Assembly (NCBI RefSeq): GCF_000376825.1
Contig: NZ_AQXW01000002.1
Location: 140,492 to 204,491, forward strand
Direction of reading: 5' to 3'
DNA: 64,000 bases
DNA from: Demetria terragena DSM 11295
GTDB lineage: Bacteria > Actinomycetota > Actinomycetes > Actinomycetales > Dermatophilaceae
This document shows, one piece after another, positions 7,461 to 17,647 of this stretch. Numbering within the stretch: the first letter of the stretch is position 1; each line of letters opens with the position of its first letter. The notes below the pieces were generated by a model. It ran no database searches, was not told the DNA's origin, and saw nothing but the letters and a program-made list of their open reading frames with translations. A program made the translations under genes and the position numbers.

Positions 7461-10430
7461 GTGAGTACTCGCCGCGCAGGAGAAGGCCCCGCCAGCACGC
7501 TCGCGCGAGCCGGTCTGGTCGATACCGAGCGGGCGCTTGGTCTGCTCGACGAACTCCAGGTCGGTGGTGTTGCGGACGGTAGCCAAGACGGCCTTGTCGA
7601 GGCACTCGGTCGAGTGGCAGACCCGGACGAGGCGCTCCTTGGCCTGGTGCGGTTGCGCGAGGTCATGTCGACGTCCGAGCAGGCTGCGCTGGCCGACGTG
7701 TTGGAGCACAGTGGCCTCGAACGCGACCGACTTCTTCAGGTGCTCGGCGCCTCCAGCGCGTTGACCGATCACCTCGTCCGACATCCTGAGCACTGGCACG
7801 ATGCTTGCCACGCCGAACTCGCCGACGCACCTGCACTGACCCGGATGGTGCAGGACGACATCGACGCCCGGCCACCAGACATGACGCGGTACGACGCACT
7901 GCGGGTGGCCTACCGCCGCCAGATTGTGCGCATTGCCGCGGTCGACCTGACGTCCGACGCGCGGGAAGTTCTCCCGGAGATTGCCGCGGCCCTGGCCGAC
8001 TTGGCGGCAGCCGCACTCGAGGCCGCGCTGCACGTGGCCCGGGACGAGGTACAGAACGCCGATTCGTGTCGGCTCTCGGTCATCGGTATGGGTAAGTGCG
8101 GGGGGCGCGAACTCAACTATGTCTCCGATGTCGATGTGATCTTCGTGGCCGAACCCGCAGAGGGCGTCGAAGAAGACGATGCGCTCACCGTCGCCACCGC
8201 GCTCGCGACCTCCATGATGCGGGCCTGTTCGGCCTCGACCGGGGAAGGAACCCTGTGGCCGGTAGACGCTGCGCTTCGCCCCGAAGGTAAGCAGGGGCCG
8301 TTGGTGCGGACGATTGCCAGTCACCGTGCGTACTACGAACGGTGGGCCAAGACCTGGGAGTTTCAGGCGCTTCTCAAAGCCCGGCATGTGGCGGGCGACT
8401 CCGGCGTGGGCGAGGCATACCTGGAGGCGGTGCTGCCCTTCGTGTGGCAGGCGTCCAAGCGCGACAACTTCGTCGGTGATGTGCAGAGCATGCGCCGCAG
8501 GGTCGAGCAACACGTGCCTGCAGCCGAGGCGCCTCGACAGCTCAAATTGGGTCCAGGTGGTTTGCGTGACATCGAGTTCAGCGTGCAACTTCTGCAGTTG
8601 GTGCACGGGCGGACGGATGACCTGATCCGATTCCGCGGAACACTGACCGGGCTGGAAGCGCTCTCCACCCGCGGGTACGTCGGCCGCACGGACGCGCATC
8701 ACCTCGACGATGCGTACCGTCTCCTGCGGGTTCTGGAGCACCGCATCCAATTGCACCGGATGCGGCGCACCCACCTGGTGCCCACCGCCGAAGCGGACCT
8801 GCGCCGGCTCGGCCGGTCGGTCGGTCTGCGGTCAGAATCAGCGAAGGCCGTCACGAAGTTGTGGCGGGATCAGGCTCGCGAAGTGCGCCGTATGCATGAG
8901 CGCCTGTTCTATCGCCCCCTCCTATCAGCGGTCGCAAGGCTTGATGACGACGCGGCCCGTCTTTCGATGGCAGATGCGCGAGAACGATTGGCCGCATTGG
9001 GTTTTCAGGACCCAGCTGGAGCCCTTCGCCACGTCCAGGCACTCACGACCGGCGTGAGTCGTCGGGCCGTGATGCAACGCACCCTTCTTCCGGTGATGCT
9101 GCAGTGGTTTGCCGAAGAAGCTGACCCCGACGCCGGGCTGCTGTCTTTCCGGAAGATCAGTGAAGACCTTGGCTCTAGTCCGTGGTTCCTTATGCACTTG
9201 CGCGAGGGGAGCGCTGCAGAGCAACTCGCCAGAGTCCTGGCGCGCAGCCGCTATGCCGGCGCCATGCTCGAGCGGTCGCCGTCATCGGTGGGCCTGCTGG
9301 GTTCGGGCGAGCCGCTCGAGCCGCGAGCTCGAGACGTCATCACCGAGCAGATGCGCCGGGCGGCCGCCCGACACGATGATGCCGAAGCCTCAGCTCATGC
9401 CGTGCGTAGCGTTCGCCGCACCGAACTGGTGCGCGTCTCCGTGGCCGACCTGCTCGGCGCCGTGGATCTGGAGCGAGTAGAGGACGCGCTCACCGATATC
9501 GCCCGAGCGACATTGCAGTCGTTGTTCGACATTGCTATCGCCGGAGTGACGGGTGGGAATGAGCCGCTGTGTCGGCTCGCAGTGATCGGTATGGGTCGAT
9601 TCGGCGGCCGCGAGATGGGCTACAGCAGCGACGCTGACGTCATGTTCGTCTACGAGCCTCTTCCCAGTACTGACGAGACCGCGGCCGGAAAACAGGCGCT
9701 GGCGGTCGTGACTGAACTGACTCGCCTGGCGACCCTCGGCGGACCGGACCCCGCATTTGAGATGGACGCCGATCTGCGCCCGGAAGGCAGATCCGGGCCG
9801 CTCATCCGCAGCCTGGACTCGTATGCCGCCTATTACGAACGATGGAGCGAGGGCTGGGAAGCGCAAGCGTTGCTGCGCGCCAAACCGGTGGCGGGAGACG
9901 CAGAGCTGGGGGAGAAATTCTCGGCGCTGATTGACCCGCTGCGCTGGCCCGCAGACGGAATTTCAAGCTCGGCCGTGCGTCAGATTCGTACCCTCAAGGC
10001 ACGGATGGAAGCCGAGCGCATTCCGCGCGGCGGAGATCGCAAGACGCACTTCAAACTTGGCCATGGCGGACTCTCGGACGTCGAGTGGACAGTGCAATTG
10101 CTGCAGTTGCAGCATGCGTGCGCGGTTCCAGCGCTGCGGCACACCGGAACCCTGACGCCCTTGCGGGCGGCGGCCGCTGCCGGTCTCCTGGATCCCGAAG
10201 AGGCCGATGCGTTGCTGGACGCATGGACGTTTGCCACGCGGGTTCGCAATGCCGCGGTGCTGTGGCGCGGGCGTGCCGTTGATGCGCTGCCCAGCGATGT
10301 GCGCGATGGTGACGGCATTGGCAGGATTCTGGGATACCCGCCCGCGTCCGGGCCCCAGGTGCACGATGACTACCGCAGGTCCGCCCGGCATGCGCGCGCC
10401 GTGGTGGACCGGGTGTTTTACGGGATGTAG
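7461..10430 (+). CDS. glnE: Bifunctional glutamine synthetase adenylyltransferase/adenylyl-removing enzyme
   Basis: 989 residues, normal for GlnE. The two nucleotidyltransferase halves are visible: the C-terminal half holds GMGRFGGREMGYSSDADV near residue 710 and the N-terminal half holds GMGKCGGRELNYVSDVDV near residue 210. The matching LRPEG and YYERWxxxWExQALL motifs follow in each half. The enzyme adds and removes AMP on glutamine synthetase in response to nitrogen status, normally with PII protein. The GTG at 7461 is the first start after the glnA2 stop; the open frame continues upstream into glnA2 but that part looks like a shadow. The glnA2-glnE order is the same as in Mycobacterium. 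Confidence 0.95.
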   Translation: MSTRRAGEGPASTLARAGLVDTERALGLLDELQVGGVADGSQDGLVEALGRVADPDEALLGLVRLREVMSTSEQAALADVLEHSGLERDRLLQVLGASSALTDHLVRHPEHWHDACHAELADAPALTRMVQDDIDARPPDMTRYDALRVAYRRQIVRIAAVDLTSDAREVLPEIAAALADLAAAALEAALHVARDEVQNADSCRLSVIGMGKCGGRELNYVSDVDVIFVAEPAEGVEEDDALTVATALATSMMRACSASTGEGTLWPVDAALRPEGKQGPLVRTIASHRAYYERWAKTWEFQALLKARHVAGDSGVGEAYLEAVLPFVWQASKRDNFVGDVQSMRRRVEQHVPAAEAPRQLKLGPGGLRDIEFSVQLLQLVHGRTDDLIRFRGTLTGLEALSTRGYVGRTDAHHLDDAYRLLRVLEHRIQLHRMRRTHLVPTAEADLRRLGRSVGLRSESAKAVTKLWRDQAREVRRMHERLFYRPLLSAVARLDDDAARLSMADARERLAALGFQDPAGALRHVQALTTGVSRRAVMQRTLLPVMLQWFAEEADPDAGLLSFRKISEDLGSSPWFLMHLREGSAAEQLARVLARSRYAGAMLERSPSSVGLLGSGEPLEPRARDVITEQMRRAAARHDDAEASAHAVRSVRRTELVRVSVADLLGAVDLERVEDALTDIARATLQSLFDIAIAGVTGGNEPLCRLAVIGMGRFGGREMGYSSDADVMFVYEPLPSTDETAAGKQALAVVTELTRLATLGGPDPAFEMDADLRPEGRSGPLIRSLDSYAAYYERWSEGWEAQALLRAKPVAGDAELGEKFSALIDPLRWPADGISSSAVRQIRTLKARMEAERIPRGGDRKTHFKLGHGGLSDVEWTVQLLQLQHACAVPALRHTGTLTPLRAAAAAGLLDPEEADALLDAWTFATRVRNAAVLWRGRAVDALPSDVRDGDGIGRILGYPPASGPQVHDDYRRSARHARAVVDRVFYGM

Positions 10431-10441
10431 CCGAGTCTCTC

Positions 10442-10447
10442 TAGACT
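10442..10447 (+). promoter_or_regulatory. -10 box of a probable leaderless promoter (his operon)
   Basis: TAGACT lies 6 nt upstream of the hisD GTG with no Shine-Dalgarno between. It fits a leaderless TANNNT promoter that would drive the whole hisD-sseB operon. Confidence 0.5.
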
Positions 10448-10453
10448 GGGCCC

Positions 10454-11797
10454 GTGCTACGCCTTACTGACTTGCGTGGAGATGCGCTGACGTCCTTGGA
10501 CGCCCGCGGTCTGCGCGACACCTTGCCCCGTGCCGCATTCGACGTCGAGGCGGCCCTGGAGGTCGTAGGCCCAATCTGCGAGGCAGTGGAGCATGGTGGC
10601 GCCGATGAGATCCGGGATCTCTCGGAGCGTTTCGACGGCGTCCGCCCCGAGGCGCTGCGGGTGCCACGCGAGGTTTTGACCCGTGCGCTCGCCGAGTTGT
10701 CCCCAGATATTCGGGCAGCGCTCACCGAGTCGGTGTCTCGCGCCCGCACCGTCCACGCCGATCAGCGCCGATCGGACGTCACCACTGAGGTTGCGCCCGG
10801 TGGCACGGTCACCGAGCGCTGGGTCCCCGTTGATCGCGTCGGTCTTTACGTGCCGGGGGGCTTGGCACCCTTGCTGTCCTCGGTCGTCATGAATTGTGTC
10901 CCGGCGCAGGCGGCGGGTGTGCCGTCATTGGCCGTGGCGAGTCCTCCTCAGCGCACCAATACGGGGCCTTATGTCGGCTATCCCGACCCGGGCGTACTCG
11001 CAGCCTGTGAACTACTCGGCGTCGATGAGGTCTACGCGGTGGGCGGGGCCCAGGCCATCGCCATGTTTGCCTACGGCGCTCGGGAAGCCGATGGCACGAC
11101 TGTCTGCGAACCCGTCAACCTGGTCACCGGGCCAGGCAACATTTACGTGGTGGCTGCCAAGCGTCTCCTCAAAGGGCTGATTGGCATCGACTCAGAGGCC
11201 GGGCCGACGGAGATCGCGATCCTGGCCGATGACACGGCCAATCCCGAGCACCTCGCTGCCGATCTGATCAGTCAGGCCGAGCACGACAAACTCGCAGCAG
11301 CGGTCCTGGTGACGGATAGCCCGGCCCTTGCTGATGCGGTCGATAGCGCGGTCCAACGGCAGGTCGAGCACACCAAACACCGTGAGCGCATTGAGATTTC
11401 GCTGGTCGGGGAACAATCCGGGACGGTCCTGGTCGATGATGTCGAGGCCGGCCTTCGGGTGGTGAATTCCTACGCTGCTGAACACCTGGAGATTCAAACT
11501 CGTGATGCGGCCGCGGTCGCCGGGCGGGTCCGCAATGCGGGTGCGATCTTTGTCGGTCCGTTCGCGCCCGTCAGCCTGGGCGATTATTGCGCCGGGTCCA
11601 ACCACGTGCTGCCCACCGGTGGCTGTGCATGCCACAGTTCTGGGTTGTCCGTGCAGTCGTTCCTGCGCGGAATCCACGTCGTGGACTACACCCGCGAGGC
11701 CCTGCACGAGGTCGCCCGCTCGGTGGTGACTCTTGCCGAGGCTGAGGACCTGCCCGGTCACGGGCAGGCTGTGACCGCACGCTTTCCCGATGAGTGA
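10454..11797 (+). CDS. hisD: Histidinol dehydrogenase
   Basis: 447 residues. It catalyses the last two steps of histidine biosynthesis, L-histidinol to L-histidine, using NAD and zinc. Recognisable are [15 protein letters not shown], the [12 protein letters not shown] segment, [13 protein letters not shown], the zinc/base region ISQAEHD and the late [10 protein letters not shown]. Start GTG 10454 gives MLRLTDLRG, the usual N-terminus. It is the first gene of a run in which most genes overlap by a few bases; its 3' end overlaps hisC by 8 bases. Confidence 0.96.
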   Translation: MLRLTDLRGDALTSLDARGLRDTLPRAAFDVEAALEVVGPICEAVEHGGADEIRDLSERFDGVRPEALRVPREVLTRALAELSPDIRAALTESVSRARTVHADQRRSDVTTEVAPGGTVTERWVPVDRVGLYVPGGLAPLLSSVVMNCVPAQAAGVPSLAVASPPQRTNTGPYVGYPDPGVLAACELLGVDEVYAVGGAQAIAMFAYGAREADGTTVCEPVNLVTGPGNIYVVAAKRLLKGLIGIDSEAGPTEIAILADDTANPEHLAADLISQAEHDKLAAAVLVTDSPALADAVDSAVQRQVEHTKHRERIEISLVGEQSGTVLVDDVEAGLRVVNSYAAEHLEIQTRDAAAVAGRVRNAGAIFVGPFAPVSLGDYCAGSNHVLPTGGCACHSSGLSVQSFLRGIHVVDYTREALHEVARSVVTLAEAEDLPGHGQAVTARFPDE

Positions 11798-12926
11798 GGT
11801 TGGCGCGCTGTTGCGCGAAGACCTGCGTGGGCGGACGGCGTACGGCGCGCCGCAACTCCAGGTGCCCGTTGCGCTCAACACCAACGAAAGTTCCTATGCC
11901 GTCCCGCAGTCTGTCGTCGACGCCATCGTGGCCGAGGTCAGCGCTGTTGCGCCGAGCCTGAATCGCTACCCCGACCGTGAGTTCACCATGCTGCGAGAGC
12001 AGTTGGCGGGCTACCTCACGCGTACCACCGGTGTGGAGTTCGACATTGACCAGGTGTGGGCAGGCAACGGAAGTAACGAGGTGCTGTCTCACCTGGTTCA
12101 AACATTTGGGGGTCCAGGGCGTACCGCGTTGGGCTTCACCCCTTCGTACTCGATGCATCCGATCATTGCGCAGGGTGCGGGCATGGCCTGGGTCGATGGC
12201 CTGCGCCGTGGTGCGCTCGAGTCGGGTGCCTTTGATATCGACCTCGATGAGGCCGTCCGGCAGGCCCACGAGCACGACCCGTCCTTGGTCTTCCTGTGCT
12301 CGCCGAACAACCCCACGGGCACGGCGCTGCCGCTTGAGATCGTGACCGCGGTGTACGACGCGGCACCGAACGCGGTGGTGGTGGTCGATGAGGCCTATGC
12401 CGAGTTCGCGCGCCCGGGTACTCCGAGCGCAGTCACGTTGCTGCAGGGACGTGAACGGCTAGTCGTCACCAGAACCATGAGCAAAGCCTTCGCCTTCGCG
12501 GGAGTCCGACTGGGCTACCTCGCCGCGGCGGGTGATCTGACCGAACTGCTTCGACTGGTGCGCTTGCCCTACCACCTCTCCAGCGTGACCCAGGCGGTGG
12601 CACGGGCTGCGCTCTCCCACGCCGACACCATGCTGGAGATGGTCGAGGCCATCAAGACCGAGCGTGATCGCATGGTTGAGCAGACCCGATCCCTGGGGTT
12701 TATGCCGGTCGCTAGCGACGCAAATTTCGTCCTGATCGGTGGATTCGCCGATGCACAGCAGACCTGGCAGGCTCTCCTCGACCAGGGAGTATTGGTCCGC
12801 GATGTCGGAATTCCCCATCACCTTCGCATCACGGCTGGAACACCCGCTGAAACCGATGAGGTGCTCGCGGCGCTTGCTGACCTCGCGCCCGGTCACCGAC
12901 AGCAAGCGTCCGAGGAGACACCATGA
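11790..12926 (+). CDS. hisC: Histidinol-phosphate aminotransferase
   Basis: 378 residues, fold-type I PLP aminotransferase. The pyridoxal lysine is Lys232 in [15 protein letters not shown]. The substrate-phosphate region NESSY, the GNGSNEVL loop, CSPNNPTGT and [10 protein letters not shown] are all present. It converts imidazole-acetol phosphate to histidinol phosphate. The start ATG lies inside the end of hisD, and the stop overlaps hisB as ATGA, so translation is coupled in both directions. Confidence 0.95.
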   Translation: MSEVGALLREDLRGRTAYGAPQLQVPVALNTNESSYAVPQSVVDAIVAEVSAVAPSLNRYPDREFTMLREQLAGYLTRTTGVEFDIDQVWAGNGSNEVLSHLVQTFGGPGRTALGFTPSYSMHPIIAQGAGMAWVDGLRRGALESGAFDIDLDEAVRQAHEHDPSLVFLCSPNNPTGTALPLEIVTAVYDAAPNAVVVVDEAYAEFARPGTPSAVTLLQGRERLVVTRTMSKAFAFAGVRLGYLAAAGDLTELLRLVRLPYHLSSVTQAVARAALSHADTMLEMVEAIKTERDRMVEQTRSLGFMPVASDANFVLIGGFADAQQTWQALLDQGVLVRDVGIPHHLRITAGTPAETDEVLAALADLAPGHRQQASEETP

Positions 12927-13522
12927 CCCGCACCGCGATGCTTTCCCGCAGCACCTCGGAGAGCTCGGTTGACCTCACCCTCAACCTCGATGGCACGGGG
13001 ACCTATGACATCAGCACGGGCGTCCGCTTCTACGACCACATGCTTGAGAGTTTCAGCAAGCACAGCCTGATTGACCTCCAGGTCAAGGCTGAAGGTGACG
13101 TTGAGGTCGATGGTCATCACACCGTTGAAGACACCGCCATCGTGCTGGGGCAGGCCATTCGTGAGGCACTTGGTGACAAGTCGGGCATCAGCCGGTTCGG
13201 CGACGCGATGGTGCCGCTGGATGAGGCGTTGGCCCAAGCGGTGGTCGATGTCGCCGGGCGCCCGTTCGTCGCGCACTCCGGGGAACCCGACGCCCAGGCA
13301 TACGCCATCATCGGCGGTACCTATTCCGGGTCGATGACTCAGCATGTCTTCCAGACCCTCGCCTACAACGCTGGCCTTGCGCTGCATGTCCGGCTGATCT
13401 CCGGGCGGGATCCTCACCACATCGTCGAATGCCAGTTCAAGGCGGTGGCGCGAGCGCTGCGCGCGGCCATCGCTCCCGACCCGCGGGTGGTCGGCGTGCC
13501 CAGCGCGAAAGGCGCTCTGTAG
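12923..13522 (+). CDS. hisB: Imidazoleglycerol-phosphate dehydratase
   Basis: 199 residues, the monofunctional HisB of Actinobacteria (no phosphatase domain). The manganese-binding repeats are visible: [25 protein letters not shown] in the first half and the matching [10 protein letters not shown] in the second. It dehydrates imidazole glycerol phosphate in histidine synthesis. The start overlaps the hisC stop (ATGA), and GAGGAG lies just upstream. Confidence 0.96.
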   Translation: MTRTAMLSRSTSESSVDLTLNLDGTGTYDISTGVRFYDHMLESFSKHSLIDLQVKAEGDVEVDGHHTVEDTAIVLGQAIREALGDKSGISRFGDAMVPLDEALAQAVVDVAGRPFVAHSGEPDAQAYAIIGGTYSGSMTQHVFQTLAYNAGLALHVRLISGRDPHHIVECQFKAVARALRAAIAPDPRVVGVPSAKGAL

Positions 13523-13526
13523 GGCC

Positions 13527-14171
13527 GTGCCGAAACCGTCCGCTGCCGCCACCCTTCCGGGCCTGCTGCTGTCTCGCGCAGCGCCCAGCAAGGTGAGTTC
13601 ATGGCTGGGGCGGGGCACGGTGCCGGGTTATGTCGTTCCTTTGGGTGGTTGGACCGCCGTTGTTCCCGCAGGCCAGTCCCTCGCCGCGGCTCCCTACGAC
13701 GAGGCGATTCCGGTGCTGAGCGCACGGCCGGTGCCAGGTCCATTGCGTCCCATGATCGCCTTTGCGGTGATGGATCAGCCGGAGAAGGCCGTCGTGGTCG
13801 TGCGACCCAAGGCGGGGCCAAAGTCGGACCGGTGGCTTGCTTGGGCGCCGGATCAAGGAGCCATGGAACTTCCCGGTTACGCCTCGGCGAATGTGCGCGA
13901 CCTACTCGCTGCTGCGGGTCTCGATGAGTCTGAGCGAGGGTCGGTCCTGGCCCTGCTGGGGCGACGGGAAGGGACCTGCCGCCAGACCCTCATTGACGTG
14001 GTGACGGCACTAGGGCTTCCGGGCGCAGAGTTTTTGGGCGGAGCAGGTGCCGCGACGAAGGAGGATGCAGTCTTGGTAACCCCAGAGCGTCGTCGAGTGG
14101 ATCGATTCGATCGGGACATCCAGGAGGCTCGCGAGATCAATCGTGACCTCGGTCGGGAGCCGCGCCCGTGA
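13527..14171 (+). CDS. Conserved protein of unknown function inside the his operon
   Basis: 214 residues, starting GTG 4 bp after hisB and overlapping hisH by GTGA. It has no signal peptide or membrane segment. The first half is beta-rich and Gly/Pro-rich (GTVPGYVVPLGGWTAVVPAG), then WLAWAPDQGAMELPGYA. The C-terminus is charged and helical (RRRVDRFDRDIQEAREIN). I recall similar unnamed proteins between hisB and hisH in other Actinobacteria, but not a function. Translational coupling on both sides suggests a role with the imidazole glycerol phosphate steps, or simply co-expression. No catalytic motif is evident. Confidence 0.75.
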   Translation: MPKPSAAATLPGLLLSRAAPSKVSSWLGRGTVPGYVVPLGGWTAVVPAGQSLAAAPYDEAIPVLSARPVPGPLRPMIAFAVMDQPEKAVVVVRPKAGPKSDRWLAWAPDQGAMELPGYASANVRDLLAAAGLDESERGSVLALLGRREGTCRQTLIDVVTALGLPGAEFLGGAGAATKEDAVLVTPERRRVDRFDRDIQEAREINRDLGREPRP

Positions 14172-14794
14172 ACCGGCGGGTTGTGGTCCTGGACTACGGC
14201 AGCGGCAACGTGCGCTCTGCCGTACGCATGCTGGAGCGTGTCGGTGCCGATGTCACTCTGACAGCACAACCAGACGCAGTGGCCCGGGCCGATGGGCTCT
14301 ATGTCCCCGGTGTCGGAAACTTCCACGCCTGCATGAACGGTTTGCGGGCCGTCGATGGACCGCGCCTGATCCGTGACCGGATCGGTGTGGGGGCGCCGGT
14401 GCTCGGGGTCTGCGTCGGTATGCAGGTCCTGTTCGAAGGTTCCGCCGAGGAGACTGAGGGTGCGCCTCAGCCGGGCTTGGGTGTGTGGTCGGGGGAGATC
14501 CATCGACTCCGCGCCCAGGTGGTGCCGCATATGGGCTGGTCCCAGGTGGAGCCTGCGCCGGGCAGTGACCTGTTCGACGGACTCGACCAGGAGCGCTTCT
14601 ACTTCGTGCATTCATTCGCCGCTGATGAGGCGCCGACCCGGTCGGGTGGTCGGCCAATGGCCACGTGGAGCAGGCATGGGGACACGTTCCTTGCAGCTGT
14701 CGAAGACGGTGCGCTCGCTGCGACCCAGTTCCACCCGGAGAAGTCCGGTGATGCAGGCGCCGAATTGCTGACCCGCTGGCTCCGCCAGTTGTGA
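14168..14794 (+). CDS. hisH: Imidazole glycerol phosphate synthase, glutaminase subunit
   Basis: 208 residues, a class I (triad) glutamine amidotransferase. The nucleophile is Cys82 in [11 protein letters not shown], the oxyanion strand is YVPGVGNF, and the His-Glu pair is in QFHPEKSG near the C-terminus. It supplies ammonia to HisF, which is not in this window. GTG 14168 overlaps the stop of the upstream gene. Confidence 0.95.
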   Translation: MNRRVVVLDYGSGNVRSAVRMLERVGADVTLTAQPDAVARADGLYVPGVGNFHACMNGLRAVDGPRLIRDRIGVGAPVLGVCVGMQVLFEGSAEETEGAPQPGLGVWSGEIHRLRAQVVPHMGWSQVEPAPGSDLFDGLDQERFYFVHSFAADEAPTRSGGRPMATWSRHGDTFLAAVEDGALAATQFHPEKSGDAGAELLTRWLRQL

Positions 14795-14813
14795 TCGACC
14801 AAGGAGATATTTC

Positions 14814-15548
14814 ATGACTGAGGCACGCCTCGAACTGCTTCCTGCTGTAGACGTCGCGGAGGGTCGTGCGGTTCAGCTCGTCCAGGGTGTTGCGGGTACG
14901 GGCGGAGAGTTCGGTGACCCCTGGGACGCCGCCCGAAACTGGCAAGAGCAGGGTGCCGAGTGGATCCATCTCGTCGATTTGGATGCCGCCTTCGGTCGGG
15001 GATCGAACCATGAACTGCTGGCGCAGATCGTGGGACGCCTTGATATCCAGGTCGAGCTCAGCGGCGGGATCCGTGATGACGCCACGCTGCGTTCTGCGCT
15101 CGCGACCGGGTGTCGGCGGGTCAACGTGGGCACCGCCGCCCTGGAAGATCCCGAATGGACGGCCGCCGCAATCGCCGAGCATGGCGATCGCGTAGCGGTC
15201 GGCCTCGACGTGCGAGGCGCCACCTTGGCCGCGCGTGGGTGGACACGTGATGGTGGCGACCTGTGGGAGACGCTTGAGCGGCTCGACCGCGAAGGATGTA
15301 GTCGTTACGTCGTCACTGACGTGGCCAAGGACGGAATGTTGCAAGGCCCTAACGTCGAGCTTCTGAAACAGGTGTGTGCCCAGACCGAGCGCCCCGTGGT
15401 GGCCTCGGGGGGTATCTCGACCCTTGAGGACCTTCGTGTGCTTCGCGAGCTCGTCCCCAATGGAGTTGAAGGTGCCATCGTGGGGTCGGCGCTCTATCGC
15501 CACGCGTTCACGCTGCCCGATGCACTTGAGGTGGCGGGCCGGCCGTGA
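14814..15548 (+). CDS. priA: PriA/HisA: ProFAR isomerase, probably also TrpF activity
   Basis: 244-residue beta/alpha barrel. The first catalytic aspartate is in [10 protein letters not shown], the second in VTDVAKDGM, and phosphate-binding loops are ELSGGIRDD and [11 protein letters not shown]. In Actinobacteria this protein (PriA) usually serves both histidine (ProFAR isomerase) and tryptophan (PRA isomerase) synthesis; whether it is dual here is inferred from the taxon. A very good AAGGAG lies 8 bases before the ATG, the only strong Shine-Dalgarno in the operon. Its stop overlaps sseB as GTGA. Confidence 0.93.
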   Translation: MTEARLELLPAVDVAEGRAVQLVQGVAGTGGEFGDPWDAARNWQEQGAEWIHLVDLDAAFGRGSNHELLAQIVGRLDIQVELSGGIRDDATLRSALATGCRRVNVGTAALEDPEWTAAAIAEHGDRVAVGLDVRGATLAARGWTRDGGDLWETLERLDREGCSRYVVTDVAKDGMLQGPNVELLKQVCAQTERPVVASGGISTLEDLRVLRELVPNGVEGAIVGSALYRHAFTLPDALEVAGRP

Positions 15549-16285
15549 CCGAAGCCGATTCTGCTGGCCAGAGTTTCGGCGGTAGGGCCCTCACTAGCAC
15601 CGGTTTCGACCGCGATACCGGCGAGGCTGACCCCGATCTTCGCGCTGCGCTCGTTGCCGGTGACGACGTTCGACTCATGGGGGCGATCGTGAATGCCAGG
15701 CTTCTGGTGCCGATTGTCGCGGCGGCCCAGGAAACCGACGACGCCGTCGGTCTCACGGTCGAGAAATCGACCGACATGGCGGCTGTGACCTTGCAGGCAC
15801 CTGATGGTGAGCGAGCGCTACCGGTGTTCACCGGCACTGACAGTTTGGCTGCGTGGGATGCGGATGCTCGCCCGACTCCGGTGACGGCGGCTCGCGCGGC
15901 ACAGGCTGCGGTGTCCGAGCAGTGCGATGTGATGGTGGTCGATGTCGCGGGCCCGAGGCAGGTGACCTTACGCCCGAGCATGGTGTGGGCACTGGCGCAG
16001 CAGCGCGAGTGGTTGCCCTCGGCGAGCGATCCGATCGTTCAGCGGGCGGTGCGGGCTGCGGTCACTCCGGACGAACGAGTCCTCGCTGCGTCCTGTGAGG
16101 CGGCAGACGACGTCGCGGCGGGCAGCCTGCGCGTCGTCCTCACTCTCCGGCACGGTCTCGACGCTGAACAGATACGCGAGATCGCCACCGCCGCGGGGGA
16201 GCGCCTTGCCACTGATGGCGAAGTGCGCGCACGCATCGACGCCGTGACGTTCAGCATCCTGTCTGGCCCCGCGGCGGGTGTGTGA
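15545..16285 (+). CDS. SseB-family protein
   Basis: 246 residues with the SseB N-terminal fold: [19 protein letters not shown], then [16 protein letters not shown]-terminal segment ([19 protein letters not shown]) is predicted helical. The biochemical role of actinobacterial SseB-like proteins is not established; its conserved place after priA and before infC suggests a housekeeping role. It is the last gene of the his operon. A diverged second copy of its last 50 codons lies 13 kb away at 29331-29486, marking the two sides of an insertion. Confidence 0.85.
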   Translation: MTEADSAGQSFGGRALTSTGFDRDTGEADPDLRAALVAGDDVRLMGAIVNARLLVPIVAAAQETDDAVGLTVEKSTDMAAVTLQAPDGERALPVFTGTDSLAAWDADARPTPVTAARAAQAAVSEQCDVMVVDVAGPRQVTLRPSMVWALAQQREWLPSASDPIVQRAVRAAVTPDERVLAASCEAADDVAAGSLRVVLTLRHGLDAEQIREIATAAGERLATDGEVRARIDAVTFSILSGPAAGV

Positions 16286-16303
16286 TTCCGAAGCCAACAC
16301 CGA

Positions 16304-17647
16304 TCAGGCGATCGTGTCCTCACCTGCCATGACAGGCGCCGCCGCATTACGCAGTGGCTGTCGTGCCGTCTCTGGGCCGAAGTATGCAGCCACGAAAGTA
16401 ACGAGCGACAGAAACACGATGTAGAGCGCCACTGGCCACCAGTGATTGTCGAAGAGGATCAGTAGGCCACTGGCAACGAACGGTGCGGTGCCGCCGACCA
16501 GTACGACGCTGAATTCACGAGCGATTCCGACTCCCGCCATTCGGTGGCGAGCGTCGAACAGCTCCGTCAGATAGGCGCACTGCGCTCCCTGCATGCCGGC
16601 GACTCCGCACGAAACAGCGAGTGAAACTGCCAGGATGATGATGACGGTGTTGCCCGTCTGCATCAGTGCGAAGCAGGGGAACGCCCACGCAACTTGGAAC
16701 AACGACGTCGCAAAGAGCACTGGTCGTCTGCCGAACCGATCGGCTAGTTTCGCCGATATCAACAGCGTCACGATTGCACAGGCCGAAGCGACCGAGATCG
16801 CTAGTGGACCAACGTACGCCGCGACGCCTACCGTCATCGCGAGGTAACTCAATGAGAAGCTGCTGAACAGGTTAGACGGTCCAGCCTCGCCAATACGGAC
16901 GCCGAAGCCCACCAAGAGACCCCGACGCTCCGTAGCCAGGAGCTCCGAAATGGGTCGACCACTCGTTTTGGCCGTCTTCTCCAATGCCTCGAATTCGGGC
17001 GTTTCGGGTAGGTGCCTCCGGATGTATACGCCGACGAAGAGGAGAACGATGCTGACTAAGAATGGAATGCGCCATAAGCCGCCCTGGATCGCTTCATCGT
17101 CGGCAAGGCCGATCAAGGCGAAACTTCCAGTGGCAAACAAGAGGCCGCACCAGATTCCGACGAAGGGGATGGCCGACAGGTAGCCGCGGCGATTGTCAGC
17201 GGCCATTTCTGACATCAGCGTGGTCGCGCTGGACTGCTCAGCCCCGGCTCCGAATCCTTGGACCATACGTAGCACAACCAATAAGATCGGCGCGAGTATC
17301 CCGATGCTTTCATAGGTTGGAAGCAACCCAATCGCGGTCGAGGCGCCACCCATCAACAGCACTGTTGCCATAAGTACGCCACGCCGGCCGAACCTGTCTC
17401 CTCGCGACCCAAAATACAGACCACCTAGCGGGCGTACCAGGAAGCCGACCGCGTAGGTGGCAAATGCCGCCAGAACTCCCACCGCATCATTGAATTCAGG
17501 GAAGAACAGTTTGTTGAATACAAGGGCCGCCGCTGCGCTGTAGATTGCGAAATCATAGTATTCCACAGCGCTTCCGATAGCGCTCGCAAATGCAGCGCGA
17601 CGAATCGTCTCGTCGCTCACTTTCGGGGCTGTATTGACCGCGCTCAT
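16304..17647 (-). CDS. MHS-type MFS transporter (metabolite:H+ symporter)
   Basis: 447 residues, about 12 membrane segments. The N-terminus has the hallmark of ShiA/ProP-type symporters: FASAIGSAVEYYDFAIY, then YFGSRGDRFGRRGVL, and QGFGAGAEQSSATTLMSE. These proteins import organic acids or osmolytes with protons. ATG 17647 is chosen because GGAGAG precedes it and because it gives an ATGA overlap with the upstream dehydrogenase gene; the open frame runs further but looks non-coding. It is the last gene of the sugar-acid operon and probably carries its substrate. It converges on sseB. Confidence 0.88.
   Translation of the reverse strand: MSAVNTAPKVSDETIRRAAFASAIGSAVEYYDFAIYSAAAALVFNKLFFPEFNDAVGVLAAFATYAVGFLVRPLGGLYFGSRGDRFGRRGVLMATVLLMGGASTAIGLLPTYESIGILAPILLVVLRMVQGFGAGAEQSSATTLMSEMAADNRRGYLSAIPFVGIWCGLLFATGSFALIGLADDEAIQGGLWRIPFLVSIVLLFVGVYIRRHLPETPEFEALEKTAKTSGRPISELLATERRGLLVGFGVRIGEAGPSNLFSSFSLSYLAMTVGVAAYVGPLAISVASACAIVTLLISAKLADRFGRRPVLFATSLFQVAWAFPCFALMQTGNTVIIILAVSLAVSCGVAGMQGAQCAYLTELFDARHRMAGVGIAREFSVVLVGGTAPFVASGLLILFDNHWWPVALYIVFLSLVTFVAAYFGPETARQPLRNAAAPVMAGEDTIA

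Noticed and set aside
14253..15503. 416-codon minus-strand open frame opposite hisH/priA
   Set aside because: Antisense shadow of two certain genes; no recognisable protein features.
10454..16285. Absence of hisF, hisG and hisI from the operon as a defect
   Set aside because: In Actinobacteria these genes are often located elsewhere, so their absence here is not evidence of a broken pathway.
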